Shown here in pieces: positions 26,482 through 34,966 of a stretch of 64,000 nucleotides of DNA. This DNA is from Algoriphagus sp. AGSA1 (GTDB lineage Bacteria > Bacteroidota > Bacteroidia > Cytophagales > Cyclobacteriaceae), in NCBI RefSeq assembly GCF_021390545.1, contig NZ_JAJUWR010000010.1, forward strand, positions 62,001 to 126,000, written 5' to 3'. The translations under genes were made by a program, and so were the position numbers. The number at the start of each line of letters is the position of its first letter. Position 1 is the first letter of the stretch. Below the pieces are notes generated by a model. The model was not told the DNA's origin and ran no database searches. It saw only the letters and a program-made list of their open reading frames with translations.

Positions 26482-26540
26482 TTTTGGCTTCGAAAGTAAA
26501 AGTAAAAGAAGGTAAAATACGTCGCTGCTGTTTTTAACAT
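26445..26540 (-). CDS. Tyr/Phe-rich leader peptide (31 aa) of the aromatic operon
   Basis: The peptide begins MLKTAAT and then reads YFTFFYFYF at residues 8-16, i.e. five Phe and three Tyr in nine codons. It ends CLAKN before TAA. The run of end-product codons, the following mutually exclusive hairpins and the downstream Phe/Tyr biosynthesis genes identify it as an attenuator leader. Ribosome stalling at the run when charged tRNA-Phe or tRNA-Tyr is scarce should free segment 26481-26473 to block the terminator. The ATG lies only 4 nt after the -7 box, so the transcript probably starts at or next to it (leaderless). No other ATG exists in the frame. Confidence 0.8.
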   Translation of the reverse strand: MLKTAATYFTFFYFYFRSQNRIGAVYCLAKN

Positions 26541-26544
26541 GTGC

Positions 26545-26576
26545 CAAATGTACAAGACCAAATTTTAAAAACAAAA
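26545..26576 (-). promoter_or_regulatory. Promoter of the aromatic operon and leader peptide
   Basis: On the minus strand TTTTG (26576-26572), a 19-nt spacer and TACATTTG (26552-26545) match the Bacteroidota -33/-7 consensus closely. GCAC then separates the box from the leader ATG. Confidence 0.8.
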
Positions 26577-26909
26577 TAAATTTTCTTCTCTTTAATTAAC
26601 ATTCCCCTAATACCTAGCTGAATTCTTTGTGTTTTGTGTAATTCTAAGCCTAAAAATGAGGTGCTGCGAAATTATATTCTGTTAATGTTTTGAAATTTTT
26701 AGAATTATTCCAGGAAAAAAATCAGGAAAGTACTTGATAATGAGTGTACTCTGCCAATTCTCTGTCAGCCGCTTTGTTCAACTGTCTTTTTGGATCGAGG
26801 AATAATGGTGTTTTTTGCTGGATACTTTTCCATATAAAGCCATGAATAAGAACAGGTAAGTCTTGACTCATTTATCAAAAGGATACCTGTCCTAAAGTAG
26901 TTTTTTTGA
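26577..26909. other. Intergenic region between divergent promoters
   Basis: This AT-rich span separates the aromatic-operon promoter and the proline dehydrogenase promoter. Apart from possible upstream promoter sequences nothing is recognised. Confidence 0.4.
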
Positions 26910-26917
26910 TATCTTTG
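26910..26917 (+). promoter_or_regulatory. -7 box (TATCTTTG) of the proline dehydrogenase gene
   Basis: A perfect TAnnTTTG lies 18 nt before ATG 26936. The -33 region is weak. It overlaps the possible upstream TTG start at 26906 and argues against using it. Confidence 0.6.
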
Positions 26918-26935
26918 CAGCCTTATTTGAGGATT

Positions 26936-28120
26936 ATGCCCGCCCAACCCAATATTTCTTTTGAGAATTTAAAAGTAGCCTTTGCGTCCAAATCAGATGC
27001 GGAGCTAAAAAGGATGTATCTCGTCTTTGCCTTGCTGAACAATAAAACGGTATCAGATATAGGCATTGGCTTGACTCATTTTGCACTAAGGTTTCGTCTT
27101 CCGATCAAGTGGATAATGAAGCGGACCATGTTTGGACACTTCTGCGGAGGTGAGACGATAGAGGAAAGTGTGGAAGATTGTAAAAAACTGGCTGAATATG
27201 GGGTGGAATCATGTTTGGACTATTCTGTGGAAGGAAAAGGTGACGAGGAGAGCTTTGAAAAAACTACCCTGGAAATTCGACAGACCTTGATAGAATCCGC
27301 CAAAACTGATTACCTGCCGTTTGGTGTGGTGAAAGTCACAGGCTTGGGGGATTATCATATTCTGACCAAAGTCCAAGCAAGGGAAAAGCTTTCCCAAGCC
27401 GAAGAAGAAGCTTTCCAGCGATGCAAGGCGAGGGTGGATTTACTTTGTAAAACAGCCCATGATCTGAAACTGAAAATCCTCATTGACGCCGAAGAATCAT
27501 GGTTTCAGGATGTTGTGGATTCCTTGACCTATGAGGCAATGGAAAAGTACAATAAGGAGCGTTGTGTGGTTTATAATACTTTTCAGATGTATCGTGCGGA
27601 TATGCTGGGAAGATTGAAGGAAGCTAAGATGCTGGCTGAGGAGCTTGGCTTTAAGCTGGGCGCAAAGCTTGTAAGGGGGGCATATATGGAGAAGGAACGT
27701 GAGCGGGCGGAGGAACTTGGATATCCAAGTCCTATCCAGCCGGACAAAGCGGCCACAGACAGGGATTATGATGCAGGGGTGGAATTCTGCCTGGCTAATC
27801 ATCAGCTGGTCTATCTAATGAGTGGCTCGCATAATGAGAACAGTAACTTGTTAGTCGTGGAGCTGATGGATAAATTTGGGATTGATCCCAAGTCAGATCA
27901 GGTTTTCTTTGGTCAGCTGTATGGAATGAGTGACAACATTTCCTTCAATTTGGCCAATGCGGGCTATCGCGTATTGAAATATGTGCCGTATGGCCCTGTG
28001 GAAAAGGTAATGCCATACCTGACACGCAGAGCGGCAGAGAACTCCAGTATAGCGGGACAGAGCAGCCGGGAGTTTGAGTTGATCAAGCGGGAATTAATAA
28101 GACGGAAGAGGAGTAAGTGA
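26936..28120 (+). CDS. Proline dehydrogenase (monofunctional PutA-type)
   Basis: The 394-residue FAD enzyme oxidises proline to 1-pyrroline-5-carboxylate. The PRODH barrel shows LKILIDAEESWFQDVVD, NTFQMYRADML, GAKLVRGAYMEKERERAEEL (substrate/FAD Arg and Tyr), PDKAATDRDYDAGV, GSHNENS, FGQLYGMSD and YVPYGPVEKVMPYLTRRAAENSS. There is no P5C dehydrogenase domain, so the second step is encoded elsewhere. ATG 26936 is chosen because the promoter -7 box overlaps the in-frame TTG at 26906. It is followed by low-complexity repeat DNA rather than a second gene. Confidence 0.92.
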   Translation: MPAQPNISFENLKVAFASKSDAELKRMYLVFALLNNKTVSDIGIGLTHFALRFRLPIKWIMKRTMFGHFCGGETIEESVEDCKKLAEYGVESCLDYSVEGKGDEESFEKTTLEIRQTLIESAKTDYLPFGVVKVTGLGDYHILTKVQAREKLSQAEEEAFQRCKARVDLLCKTAHDLKLKILIDAEESWFQDVVDSLTYEAMEKYNKERCVVYNTFQMYRADMLGRLKEAKMLAEELGFKLGAKLVRGAYMEKERERAEELGYPSPIQPDKAATDRDYDAGVEFCLANHQLVYLMSGSHNENSNLLVVELMDKFGIDPKSDQVFFGQLYGMSDNISFNLANAGYRVLKYVPYGPVEKVMPYLTRRAAENSSIAGQSSREFELIKRELIRRKRSK

Positions 28121-28310
28121 GCAGTGGGCAGTGTCCAGTCACAGTGGTTCAGTTATCATTGATTTAGGCAACAGTTTGGTCAGGCTGAGCGGAGTCGAAG
28201 CCCCCTTGAGTAGAAAGTAGTAAATAGTAATAGATGAAAGGTAGAAGGTTGAAAAGTGGCAATGTTGAAAAAGTTGAACATACACCTGACATCGGATATC
28301 AGTCACCTAA
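28121..28310. repeat. Degenerate word-like DNA with a dispersed repeat
   Basis: It contains GCAGTGGGCAGTGTCCAGTC, then GGTCAGGCTGAGCGGAGTCG (a familiar Bacteroidota dispersed-repeat core), a GTAGAAAGTAGTAAATAGTA run, and CACCTGACATCGGATATCAG. Self-similar words recur as at 8095, 8985, 11890 and 45766. Confidence 0.55.
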
Positions 28311-28344
28311 CAACACATAGGACAACAAATTTCAAATCAATACA

Positions 28345-30048
28345 ATGCAACTTTTAAGCGAACAGGAACTTGAGCGTCGTAAAGACCGGGAAGAATTGAT
28401 GAAGCTGGGGATAAATCCATATCCGGCAGAGGCATTTCCTATCAATGTCACTGCGGAAGATATTCATAGAAACTATGAAAACCGGAAGAACGACTATAAG
28501 GGGGTTTCCATCGCCGGGCGATTGATGAGCCGCAGGATTATGGGCTCGGCTTCCTTTGGGGAGATCCAGGATGCTACCGGACGTCTGCAATTCTATGTAC
28601 GAAGGGATGATATTTGTGAAGGAGAAGACAAGACGCTTTATAATACTGTTTTCAAAAAGCTCTTGGGTATAGGTGACTTCCTGGGTTTGAAAGGGTATAT
28701 TTTTACTACACAGACAGGGGAGATCTCGCTCCATGTGACGGAACTGACTGTGCTTTCCAAAGCTGTGAAGCCTCTTCCCATCGTGAAGAGAGATGAGGAT
28801 GGCAATGTGCACGATGGATTTACAGATCCTGAACTCAGGTATCGTCAGCGCTATGTGGATCTGACAGTGAATCCTGAAGTGAAGAAAGTTTTCATCACTC
28901 GCTCAAGAATCATCACGCAAATGCGTCGCTATTTCGACGATCATGGATGGTTGGAAGTGGAGACCCCGATTTTGCAGGCGGTTCACGGAGGTGCCGCTGC
29001 ACGCCCTTTCAATACACACCACAATACCTTGGATATGCCTCTCTATTTACGTATAGCAAATGAGCTTTATCTTAAGAGATTGATTGTTGGGGGATTTGAT
29101 GGGGTGTATGAGTTTGGGAAGATGTTCCGAAATGAAGGCATGGACCGCACGCATAACCCGGAGTTTACCTCCATGGAGATCTACGTGGCTTATAAGGATT
29201 ACATCTGGATGATGAAAATGGTGGAAGAGATGATCGAGCAGGTGACGCAATCAATCCATGGCAAAACCAACATCACAGTTGGCAACCACGAAATTGAATT
29301 TGCCGGACCGTATAGACGACTGACCATGTATGACTCCATCAAAGAATACGCAGGCGTGGACGTAAGTAAGATGGATGAAGCAGGATTGCGCAAAGTCTGT
29401 GCGGAAATGGGAATAGCAGTGGATGATTCCATGGGTAAGGGCAAACTGGTGGATGAGATCTTCGGGGAGAAGGTGGAGGCTAACTTGATCCAGCCTACTT
29501 TCATCACGGATTATCCTATAGAAATGACTCCATTGGCCAAGAAGCACAGAACTGAGCCTGGGTTGGTAGAGCGTTTCGAACTGTTTGTGAACGGCAAGGA
29601 GATTGGAAATGCCTACACCGAGCTAAATGACCCGATCGATCAGCGTGAGCGTTTTGAAGATCAGTTAAAGCTGGCTGAACGAGGTGACGACGAAGCCATG
29701 GCCATGGATGAGGATTTTCTCCGTGCATTGGAATATGGTATGCCCCCTACCTCAGGTCTGGGTATAGGTATAGACCGACTGACCATGCTTATGACCAATA
29801 ATACCACAATTCAGGAGGTATTGTTCTTCCCTCAGATGAGACCGGAGAAAAAACAGGTAGAAACGACCGAAGAGGAGAAACTGGTGTTGGATTTACTTAA
29901 GAAAGAGCATCCTATAGACTTGACCAAGCTGAAAGATCAAACCGGGCTAAGCAACAAGAAATGGGATGTGGCCATCAAAGGTTTGACCAAAAAGGAACTG
30001 GCCAAAGTCCAAAAGGACGGTGATCTGCTGACGGTTCATCCGCTTTGA
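28345..30048 (+). CDS. lysS: Lysyl-tRNA synthetase, class II
   Basis: The 567-residue enzyme charges tRNA-Lys. An N-terminal OB-fold anticodon domain (about 55-145) has GRLMSRRIMGSASFGEIQD. Class II motifs follow: motif 1 around ITQMRRYFDDHGWLEVETP, motif 2 FRNEGMDRTHNPEFTSME, and motif 3 GLGIGIDRLTMLM. The C-terminal extension of about 60 residues after MRPEKK (helical, with LTKLKDQTGLSNKKWDVAIK) is common in Bacteroidota LysS and resembles a small winged-helix-like add-on. It has its own terminator, and no promoter box was recognised. Confidence 0.95.
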   Translation: MQLLSEQELERRKDREELMKLGINPYPAEAFPINVTAEDIHRNYENRKNDYKGVSIAGRLMSRRIMGSASFGEIQDATGRLQFYVRRDDICEGEDKTLYNTVFKKLLGIGDFLGLKGYIFTTQTGEISLHVTELTVLSKAVKPLPIVKRDEDGNVHDGFTDPELRYRQRYVDLTVNPEVKKVFITRSRIITQMRRYFDDHGWLEVETPILQAVHGGAAARPFNTHHNTLDMPLYLRIANELYLKRLIVGGFDGVYEFGKMFRNEGMDRTHNPEFTSMEIYVAYKDYIWMMKMVEEMIEQVTQSIHGKTNITVGNHEIEFAGPYRRLTMYDSIKEYAGVDVSKMDEAGLRKVCAEMGIAVDDSMGKGKLVDEIFGEKVEANLIQPTFITDYPIEMTPLAKKHRTEPGLVERFELFVNGKEIGNAYTELNDPIDQRERFEDQLKLAERGDDEAMAMDEDFLRALEYGMPPTSGLGIGIDRLTMLMTNNTTIQEVLFFPQMRPEKKQVETTEEEKLVLDLLKKEHPIDLTKLKDQTGLSNKKWDVAIKGLTKKELAKVQKDGDLLTVHPL

Positions 30049-30063
30049 TAGAAATTGGAATTG

Positions 30064-30092
30064 AAAACCGGGCTGAGAGGCTCGGTTTTTTT
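30064..30092 (+). terminator. lysS terminator
   Basis: AACCGGGC / GCTCGGTT around a short GA-rich loop (one G-T pair) is followed by a run of T residues, 15 nt after the lysS stop. Confidence 0.8.
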
Positions 30093-30145
30093 GATATTAG
30101 CCACGAAGTAAACACAAAGGCATTTGCCGTTATGAGTGTTTTCAC

Positions 30146-30725
30146 TCACAGCTAACTGATATAGGGTTTACAATCTTCGGTTGGAAGTTTATTTAACCCG
30201 CATTATGCATTAGCATTTCTATTGCGCCCAATAATTGCTTCAAAATCAGTCACTGCGTTGCAATTTTCGACTTCACCATAGCGTTGCTATGCCTCAGTCT
30301 CCAAACAGCCTGATTTTATCGCAATTATTGGTCTCTTAACGAAACCTAATGCAAAATCCGGGTTTAATTCGGTAGTGAAATGATTGAGTGCTTCCTAATT
30401 CATGGATAAAGCAAATTATTTTGGGTATTGAACATGTGAGTGGAGACACTCACGTGGGCGCAGACTAACTGATCCATCCATTTCATGGTGGCTATTCATT
30501 GTTCGGATGCCTCGCAGTCATCCCTTATTGTTTTCACCTGATAATACCTCTGATCCCTAAAGGATCAAACTATGAATAGCCATGGGGGCAACCCATGGAA
30601 ATGATGAGTTTGAATGAGATTGGATCAAACCTGAAGGGCTTGGACTTATGAGTAGCGATTTATATCCGAGGTGTTTTGTTAACTAAGGAATATGGCAACA
30701 GTGAATGCCTCCACTCACGGTTTTC
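30146..30725. repeat. Cluster B of palindromic repeats
   Basis: The same palindrome families as cluster A appear. Examples are GAGTGTTTTCACTC near 30146, GTGAGTG-GAGA-CACTCAC at 30435-30452, GATCCCTAAAGGATC near 30553, CCATGGG-GGCAA-CCCATGG at about 30581-30599 and AACCTGAAGGGCTT near 30628. GTGAATGCCTCCACTCAC lies near 30701. The copies are more degenerate than in cluster A. No transposase is nearby. Confidence 0.75.
30192..30366. repeat. MITE-like element with long imperfect inverted repeat
   Basis: The left end (from TTTAACCCGCATTATGCATT, with CCAATAATTGC and AAAATCAG inside) matches the reverse complement of the right end (TTAAACCCGGATTTTGCATT, CCAATAATTGC, AAAATCAG) over about 58 bp with mismatches. 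The centre holds the small palindrome CATAGC-GTT-GCTATG. It is about 175 bp in total with no coding capacity. Confidence 0.75.
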
Positions 30726-30856
30726 TTCAAATAATATTTTCTTTTCTTGGATAGAAAGAACCACTTTTGTAAGTGAAGAGCACTACTTTTATCCGGTTAG
30801 TAAAAGGGCTGAATTTTCTTCACTGATTAAAATCTTACCGTTAAATACATGAACCT

Positions 30857-32302
30857 ATGAGAACTTTCAAGGACATTTTTAAGCTATGTTCAGCAGCGAT
30901 ACTTGTAAGTTTAAGTGCATGCGCAACCAACCCTGTTACAGGCAAAAAGCAGGTTGTATTTATGTCTGAAGCTCAGGAAGTAGCCATGGGGAAACAGTCG
31001 GACCCTGAAATAGTTGCCTTTTTTGGGCTATATGAAGATGCCAAGCTTCAGGAATTTATCACTGCCAAAGGAAATGAAATGGCAGCAATCTCCCACAGGC
31101 CAAACTTGGAATACGAATTCAAAATTGTGGATTCTCCGGTCATCAATGCCTTTGCAGTCCCAGGTGGTTACGTGTATTTCACACGAGGAATTATGGCGCA
31201 TTTCAATAATGAGGCGGAATTTGCGGGCGTGTTGGGTCATGAGATTGGTCATATTACGGCAAGACACTCGGTGATTCAGCAGCGGAATCAGTTATTCAGT
31301 CAATTAGGGCTTTTGGCAGGGATAATTTTGGTGCCGGAGTTGGGTCAGTTTGTGGATCCATTATCCCAAGGAATGCAACTGGCTTTATTAAAATTCGGAA
31401 GGGATGCAGAGCGTCAGTCGGATAAATTAGGTGTTGAGTATTCTTCGAAGATAGGATATGATGCCGTTGAAATGGCAGGCTTTTTCGAAACACTCGAAAG
31501 GCAACAAGGAAATTCAGGAGCAAGTGAAATCCCACCTTTTCTCTCAACCCACCCTTCTCCTGACGAAAGGAATGCCACTGTGGAAAACTTGGCGAGAAGC
31601 TGGCAGCAGAAATCAGGCATTGCCAAATTTGAGGTAAATAGAGATAGTTATCTGCGGAAAATTGATGGACTGGTAGTGGGTGAAGATCCGAATCAGGGAT
31701 TTGTGGAGAACAATACCTTTTACCATCCGGTGCTGAAAATCCAGTTTCCGATTCCAGCTGCCTGGGGTCATCAAAACACTCCTCAGCAGTTTCAAATGGC
31801 ACCTAAGACAGGAGATGCGATTATGATGCTCACGTTTGCCCCAGGGGCTACATTGGAGGAAGCTGCAAATGCAGTTTTGGAAAAGTACAAGCTCACCAAG
31901 GTAGAATCTAAGAAAGAGACTATCAATAAACTGCCTGCTCTAGTCATGGTGGCCGATCAAAAGCAGGAGCAGGGTACCATTCGTGTTCTTTCTACGCTTA
32001 TTCAGTTTGACGGGAATATTTACAGCATGATGGGGATTGCAGACCTTGCAAAGTTTGACTCGTATCAGCCTCTTTTTCAAAAGACCATGCGGGATTTTCA
32101 GGAATTGCGTGATTCAGAGAAACTTAATCGGAAGCCTGACATTATCAAAATCAAAACCGTCCCTAATCAGATGACCTTACAGGCAGCTTTCCAGCATTTT
32201 GGTATGTCAGCTGAGCGCTTTGAAGAACTCTCCCTTCTCAACGGGATGAAGTTGACAGATCAAGTTGACAAAGGCATTCTGATCAAAGTCATCGGAAAAT
32301 AG
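30857..32302 (+). CDS. M48 family metalloprotease lipoprotein
   Basis: The 481-residue protein has a lipoprotein signal ending LSAC at Cys22, followed by ATNPVTGKKQVVFMSEAQEV, the standard BepA/YfgC-type opening. The zinc motif HEIGH is at 128-132, with AERQSDKLGVEYSSKIGYD supplying the third ligand Glu. FLSTHPSPDERN is a further family mark. The C-terminal half (about 250-480) has a beta-rich region and a LysM-like end (LQAAFQHFGMSAERFEELS, then LLNGMKLTDQVDKG). It is predicted to handle outer-membrane protein quality control in the periplasm. It stands alone. Confidence 0.88.
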   Translation: MRTFKDIFKLCSAAILVSLSACATNPVTGKKQVVFMSEAQEVAMGKQSDPEIVAFFGLYEDAKLQEFITAKGNEMAAISHRPNLEYEFKIVDSPVINAFAVPGGYVYFTRGIMAHFNNEAEFAGVLGHEIGHITARHSVIQQRNQLFSQLGLLAGIILVPELGQFVDPLSQGMQLALLKFGRDAERQSDKLGVEYSSKIGYDAVEMAGFFETLERQQGNSGASEIPPFLSTHPSPDERNATVENLARSWQQKSGIAKFEVNRDSYLRKIDGLVVGEDPNQGFVENNTFYHPVLKIQFPIPAAWGHQNTPQQFQMAPKTGDAIMMLTFAPGATLEEAANAVLEKYKLTKVESKKETINKLPALVMVADQKQEQGTIRVLSTLIQFDGNIYSMMGIADLAKFDSYQPLFQKTMRDFQELRDSEKLNRKPDIIKIKTVPNQMTLQAAFQHFGMSAERFEELSLLNGMKLTDQVDKGILIKVIGK

Positions 32303-32319
32303 CAGGCATCCCGAAGGAC

Positions 32320-32739
32320 TCAATTAGTATCCTCTTCCTTTCCAAACCATACCACTGCATAACCTTTGTGAATGCTCATCCCAACGGCTTTCCATGGGCT
32401 GATCCAGATTCCTCCGTTGATCATCACATCATTGTGCCCCTGACTATTTTTCCAGCCAGTGAAAGCGCTTTCTGCGGTGGCTACAAATCCTTCTGAACCC
32501 CCGTGTGCAATTTCAAACCCACTCCCTTTATAATTAGTAAGTTCTGAGGGTTTTTTCCACATGCATTCGCTTTGCGAGTGATCTGGTGTATAACAGCAAG
32601 AAGACCACTTATCGCTTTTTGACCAGCTATGTGGATTACAGTTACTGTCAGCATCAGGGTTATTAACCACGAGATCGTAAGTGTGCCACTGGGCAACCAG
32701 GGTCAGGGACTTTGATAAAGGGATAGCGGAGAGCCCTTT
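32320..32739 (-). pseudogene. 5'-truncated CAP (SCP/PR-1-like) domain gene
   Basis: The frame can be read upstream from the stop to AAA at 32739, giving GLSAIPLSKSLTLVAQWHTY, then NCNPHSWS, YKGSGFEIAHGG, AFTGWKNSQGHNDVMI and AVGMSIHKGYAVVWFG. These are the successive CAP-domain landmarks, including the conserved His and the closing WFG. An in-frame TGA at 32742-32740 sits directly before it, and no signal peptide or first helix (the usual INxYRxxxGL) can be found upstream in any frame. A GTG at about 32670 could start a shorter product, but it would lack the first CAP strand. I read it as a remnant of a secreted CAP protein. Confidence 0.65.
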
Positions 32740-32926
32740 TCAGGTCAAAAAAAATCCTTACCACATAGTCAAGCATCACGATGATCCATTTATAGGACTG
32801 ATCCCGTTTATTTCATCGGGAGAGCAGGTCGGTCGAAATAATTTGGTCGGTAACGCTCTATGAGAACGCTTGGTGATCTTATTGCTACAGGAAATCTTAG
32901 TATTAGGAAAAAGATTTAGTTGACCT

Positions 32927-33664
32927 CTAAAGGTTTTTGTTCACGACCAGTTCATAGAAAAAGTCCTTATAGCTGGCACCGATCAGAATGAACTCTTCCT
33001 TGGTCTTCATCTTAACCCGGTTTCTACTGATGTTTTCGATTTTGTCTATGGAGATAATGTGTCGCTTATGAACTCTGACAAAACCTTTTGAGAAGAGGGA
33101 AGTTTCGTAATGCTTTATGCTGCTCAAGGTTAAAATCGGCTTCAATTCGTTCAGCAAGTGGATTTTGACATAATCTTTGTAGCTTTCCAAAACCACAATG
33201 TCTTTCAGGTTGATTTTGATGGAGGAATATTCAGATTTCACAAAAATGTAATCCTGTGAATCATTCAAGGTGAAATTTGAAGAAGAAGCCTGGGGTATGG
33301 GCATATTTATACCTGCTGCCATAAGTTTATTTACAGCCATGAAAAACCGTTCGAAACTGAATGGCTTCACGAGATAGTCAACAGCGTTGATTTCAAATCC
33401 CTTCACGGCAAAATCACTGTATGCTGTGGTGAAGATCACTTTGGGCTTCACCGGTAGATTTTCATAGAATGAAATCCCATTGATATCAGGCATATTGATA
33501 TCCAGGAATACCAAATCCACAGACTGTGTCAAAATCACATTCATCGCTTTCAGTGGCGAGTCGAACGTTCCTATCAATTCCAAGTTGGGGAATTTGTTAA
33601 TGTAATCCGCTACTACATCGATAGCCAGTGCCTCATCATCGATCACTATACACTTGTAGTTCAT
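32927..33664 (-). CDS. LytTR family response regulator
   Basis: The 245-residue protein has a receiver domain (1-120: IVIDDEALAID acidic pocket, phospho-acceptor Asp55 in LVFLDINMP, TTAYSDFAVKGFEINAVDYL, Lys in LVKPFSF). A C-terminal LytTR DNA-binding domain follows (about 145-245: YIFVKSEYSSIKINLKDIVV, KGFVRVHKRHIISIDKIENI). It is translationally coupled to the upstream histidine kinase by a 4-nt overlap. Targets are likely the neighbouring envelope genes (inference). Confidence 0.92.
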   Translation of the reverse strand: MNYKCIVIDDEALAIDVVADYINKFPNLELIGTFDSPLKAMNVILTQSVDLVFLDINMPDINGISFYENLPVKPKVIFTTAYSDFAVKGFEINAVDYLVKPFSFERFFMAVNKLMAAGINMPIPQASSSNFTLNDSQDYIFVKSEYSSIKINLKDIVVLESYKDYVKIHLLNELKPILTLSSIKHYETSLFSKGFVRVHKRHIISIDKIENISRNRVKMKTKEEFILIGASYKDFFYELVVNKNL

Positions 33665-34749
33665 TTTTTGATAGTCAGAAAGCTTTTGAATAGGTTGTTT
33701 TCCCGTTTTTGTCGGAAGGAGTATTTTCCGGGGTAGATCAATTCCATCTGATTTTCCAGATTTTTGATCCCCAGTCCCACATGTCTTTTTTCTGCGGGAT
33801 CTTCAAACTTCTTAGTAATGCTGTTGATTACTGAGAATCTCAATTCACGTTCGTTTTCCTCCAGTGAAATGAGAATGAATGAAGGAGTTAGATAGCTGAC
33901 GCCATGTTTGAAGGCATTCTCCACCAAAGTCATCAGGATGAGCGGCTCAATAAGTAAATCCTTGTTTTGTATGTTTACATTGAAGTTTATATTCGGCGCA
34001 TTTTCTTCAGTGAATTTCAACTTCTCCATTTTGATGTAATTGTGGATAAAGTCTATTTCCTGTTTGATAGGGATCTTGCTTTTGCCTGCTTCATAGAGGA
34101 CATGCCTCAGAATATCCGAAAGCAGCAAAATAGCGTTTGTTGTGTCCTCTGATTTTTTCCGGGCCAGCGCATAGATGTTGTTTAAAGCGTTTAGGAGGAA
34201 ATGTGGGTTTAGCTGGGTTTTCAGGAAATTGAGTTCCCCGATGGCCTTTTGTTTCTCCATTTCATCATTTCTTGTCCGCTCGTTGTCGAAAAGCAGGAGT
34301 ACTTCGAATGCTGTGCCCAACCCTAAAAGCAGGAAATATCGGAAAGTGAATGATAGGGTTCGGAAGAAAAAGGGGGGGAGCGGAAATAGGAAGCCTTGTG
34401 GCTTTGGGGAGGGTGCTATTTCTAATTTATCAAACTGATTCCTCTTTATACTGATCATGTGATAAGGATCCCAAAGGTAATAGTCAATCAAGTGATGGAT
34501 ACTAAGTGAGGCCAACAATAGAATAAGAACGCTAAGGAAGTACCTGCGATAGGAGCGTTTCTCAATGTACTTAGGTATTAATATCGCAATGTTAAGAATG
34601 TAAAAAAGCACCAGATTGATATTCGTCAGGCTGATATTTATCATATTGCCTCCTGGAAGTGGTCTGGAGAAAGAGGGGATTGATTGGGAAAGTAGCACCC
34701 CGATAATCAGTAGGTGTACGATCCCTTTCAATAGTTTCCTTTGTTCCAT
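33661..34749 (-). CDS. LytS-like sensor histidine kinase
   Basis: The protein has about 362 residues from MEQRKLLKGIVHLL. An ATG-free upstream extension of the frame to 34809 is possible, but 34749 gives a normal N terminus. The N-terminal part has about four membrane segments. The His_kinase domain follows with LNFLKTQLNPHFLLNALNNI (phospho-His), YIKMEKLKFTEENAPNI, LTLVENAFKHGVS (N box) and VGLGIKNLENQMELIYPG (G box). It phosphorylates the LytTR regulator whose gene overlaps its stop. Confidence 0.9.
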   Translation of the reverse strand: MEQRKLLKGIVHLLIIGVLLSQSIPSFSRPLPGGNMINISLTNINLVLFYILNIAILIPKYIEKRSYRRYFLSVLILLLASLSIHHLIDYYLWDPYHMISIKRNQFDKLEIAPSPKPQGFLFPLPPFFFRTLSFTFRYFLLLGLGTAFEVLLLFDNERTRNDEMEKQKAIGELNFLKTQLNPHFLLNALNNIYALARKKSEDTTNAILLLSDILRHVLYEAGKSKIPIKQEIDFIHNYIKMEKLKFTEENAPNINFNVNIQNKDLLIEPLILMTLVENAFKHGVSYLTPSFILISLEENERELRFSVINSITKKFEDPAEKRHVGLGIKNLENQMELIYPGKYSFRQKRENNLFKSFLTIKK

Positions 34750-34860
34750 GTTTGGTGCAGTTAGATCAAGTTGCAAATGAAACTGGGTCAGGTCTTTCCA
34801 TAACAACATGAAGAGTTGTTTTAAGAAAAATTAAACCTTGGGACTAGTGCAGTGTTAACC

Positions 34861-34931
34861 AAAACCTGTCAGGCTTGTACCATCGACTTTTGATAAGTAA
34901 GTAGCTTCTAATGGCAAAACCTGACAGGCTT
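34861..34931. repeat. Two near-identical palindromic direct repeats
   Basis: AAAACCTGTCAGGCTT at 34861-34876 and AAAACCTGACAGGCTT at 34916-34931 are 55 bp apart and differ by one central base. Each contains the near-palindrome CCTGWCAGG. They lie between the histidine kinase and kelch genes. Confidence 0.6.
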
Positions 34932-34966
34932 ATCCTGTACTTTTTACACTTAACATAGCACCTGGT

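Larger units (their letters stand above)
30049..30856. other. Intergenic region carrying terminator, MITE-like element and palindromes
   Basis: No gene was recognised in this 808-nt span. It contains the lysS terminator, a long imperfect inverted repeat (30192-30366) and palindrome cluster B. The last 130 nt before the M48 gene show no clear promoter box. Confidence 0.6.
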
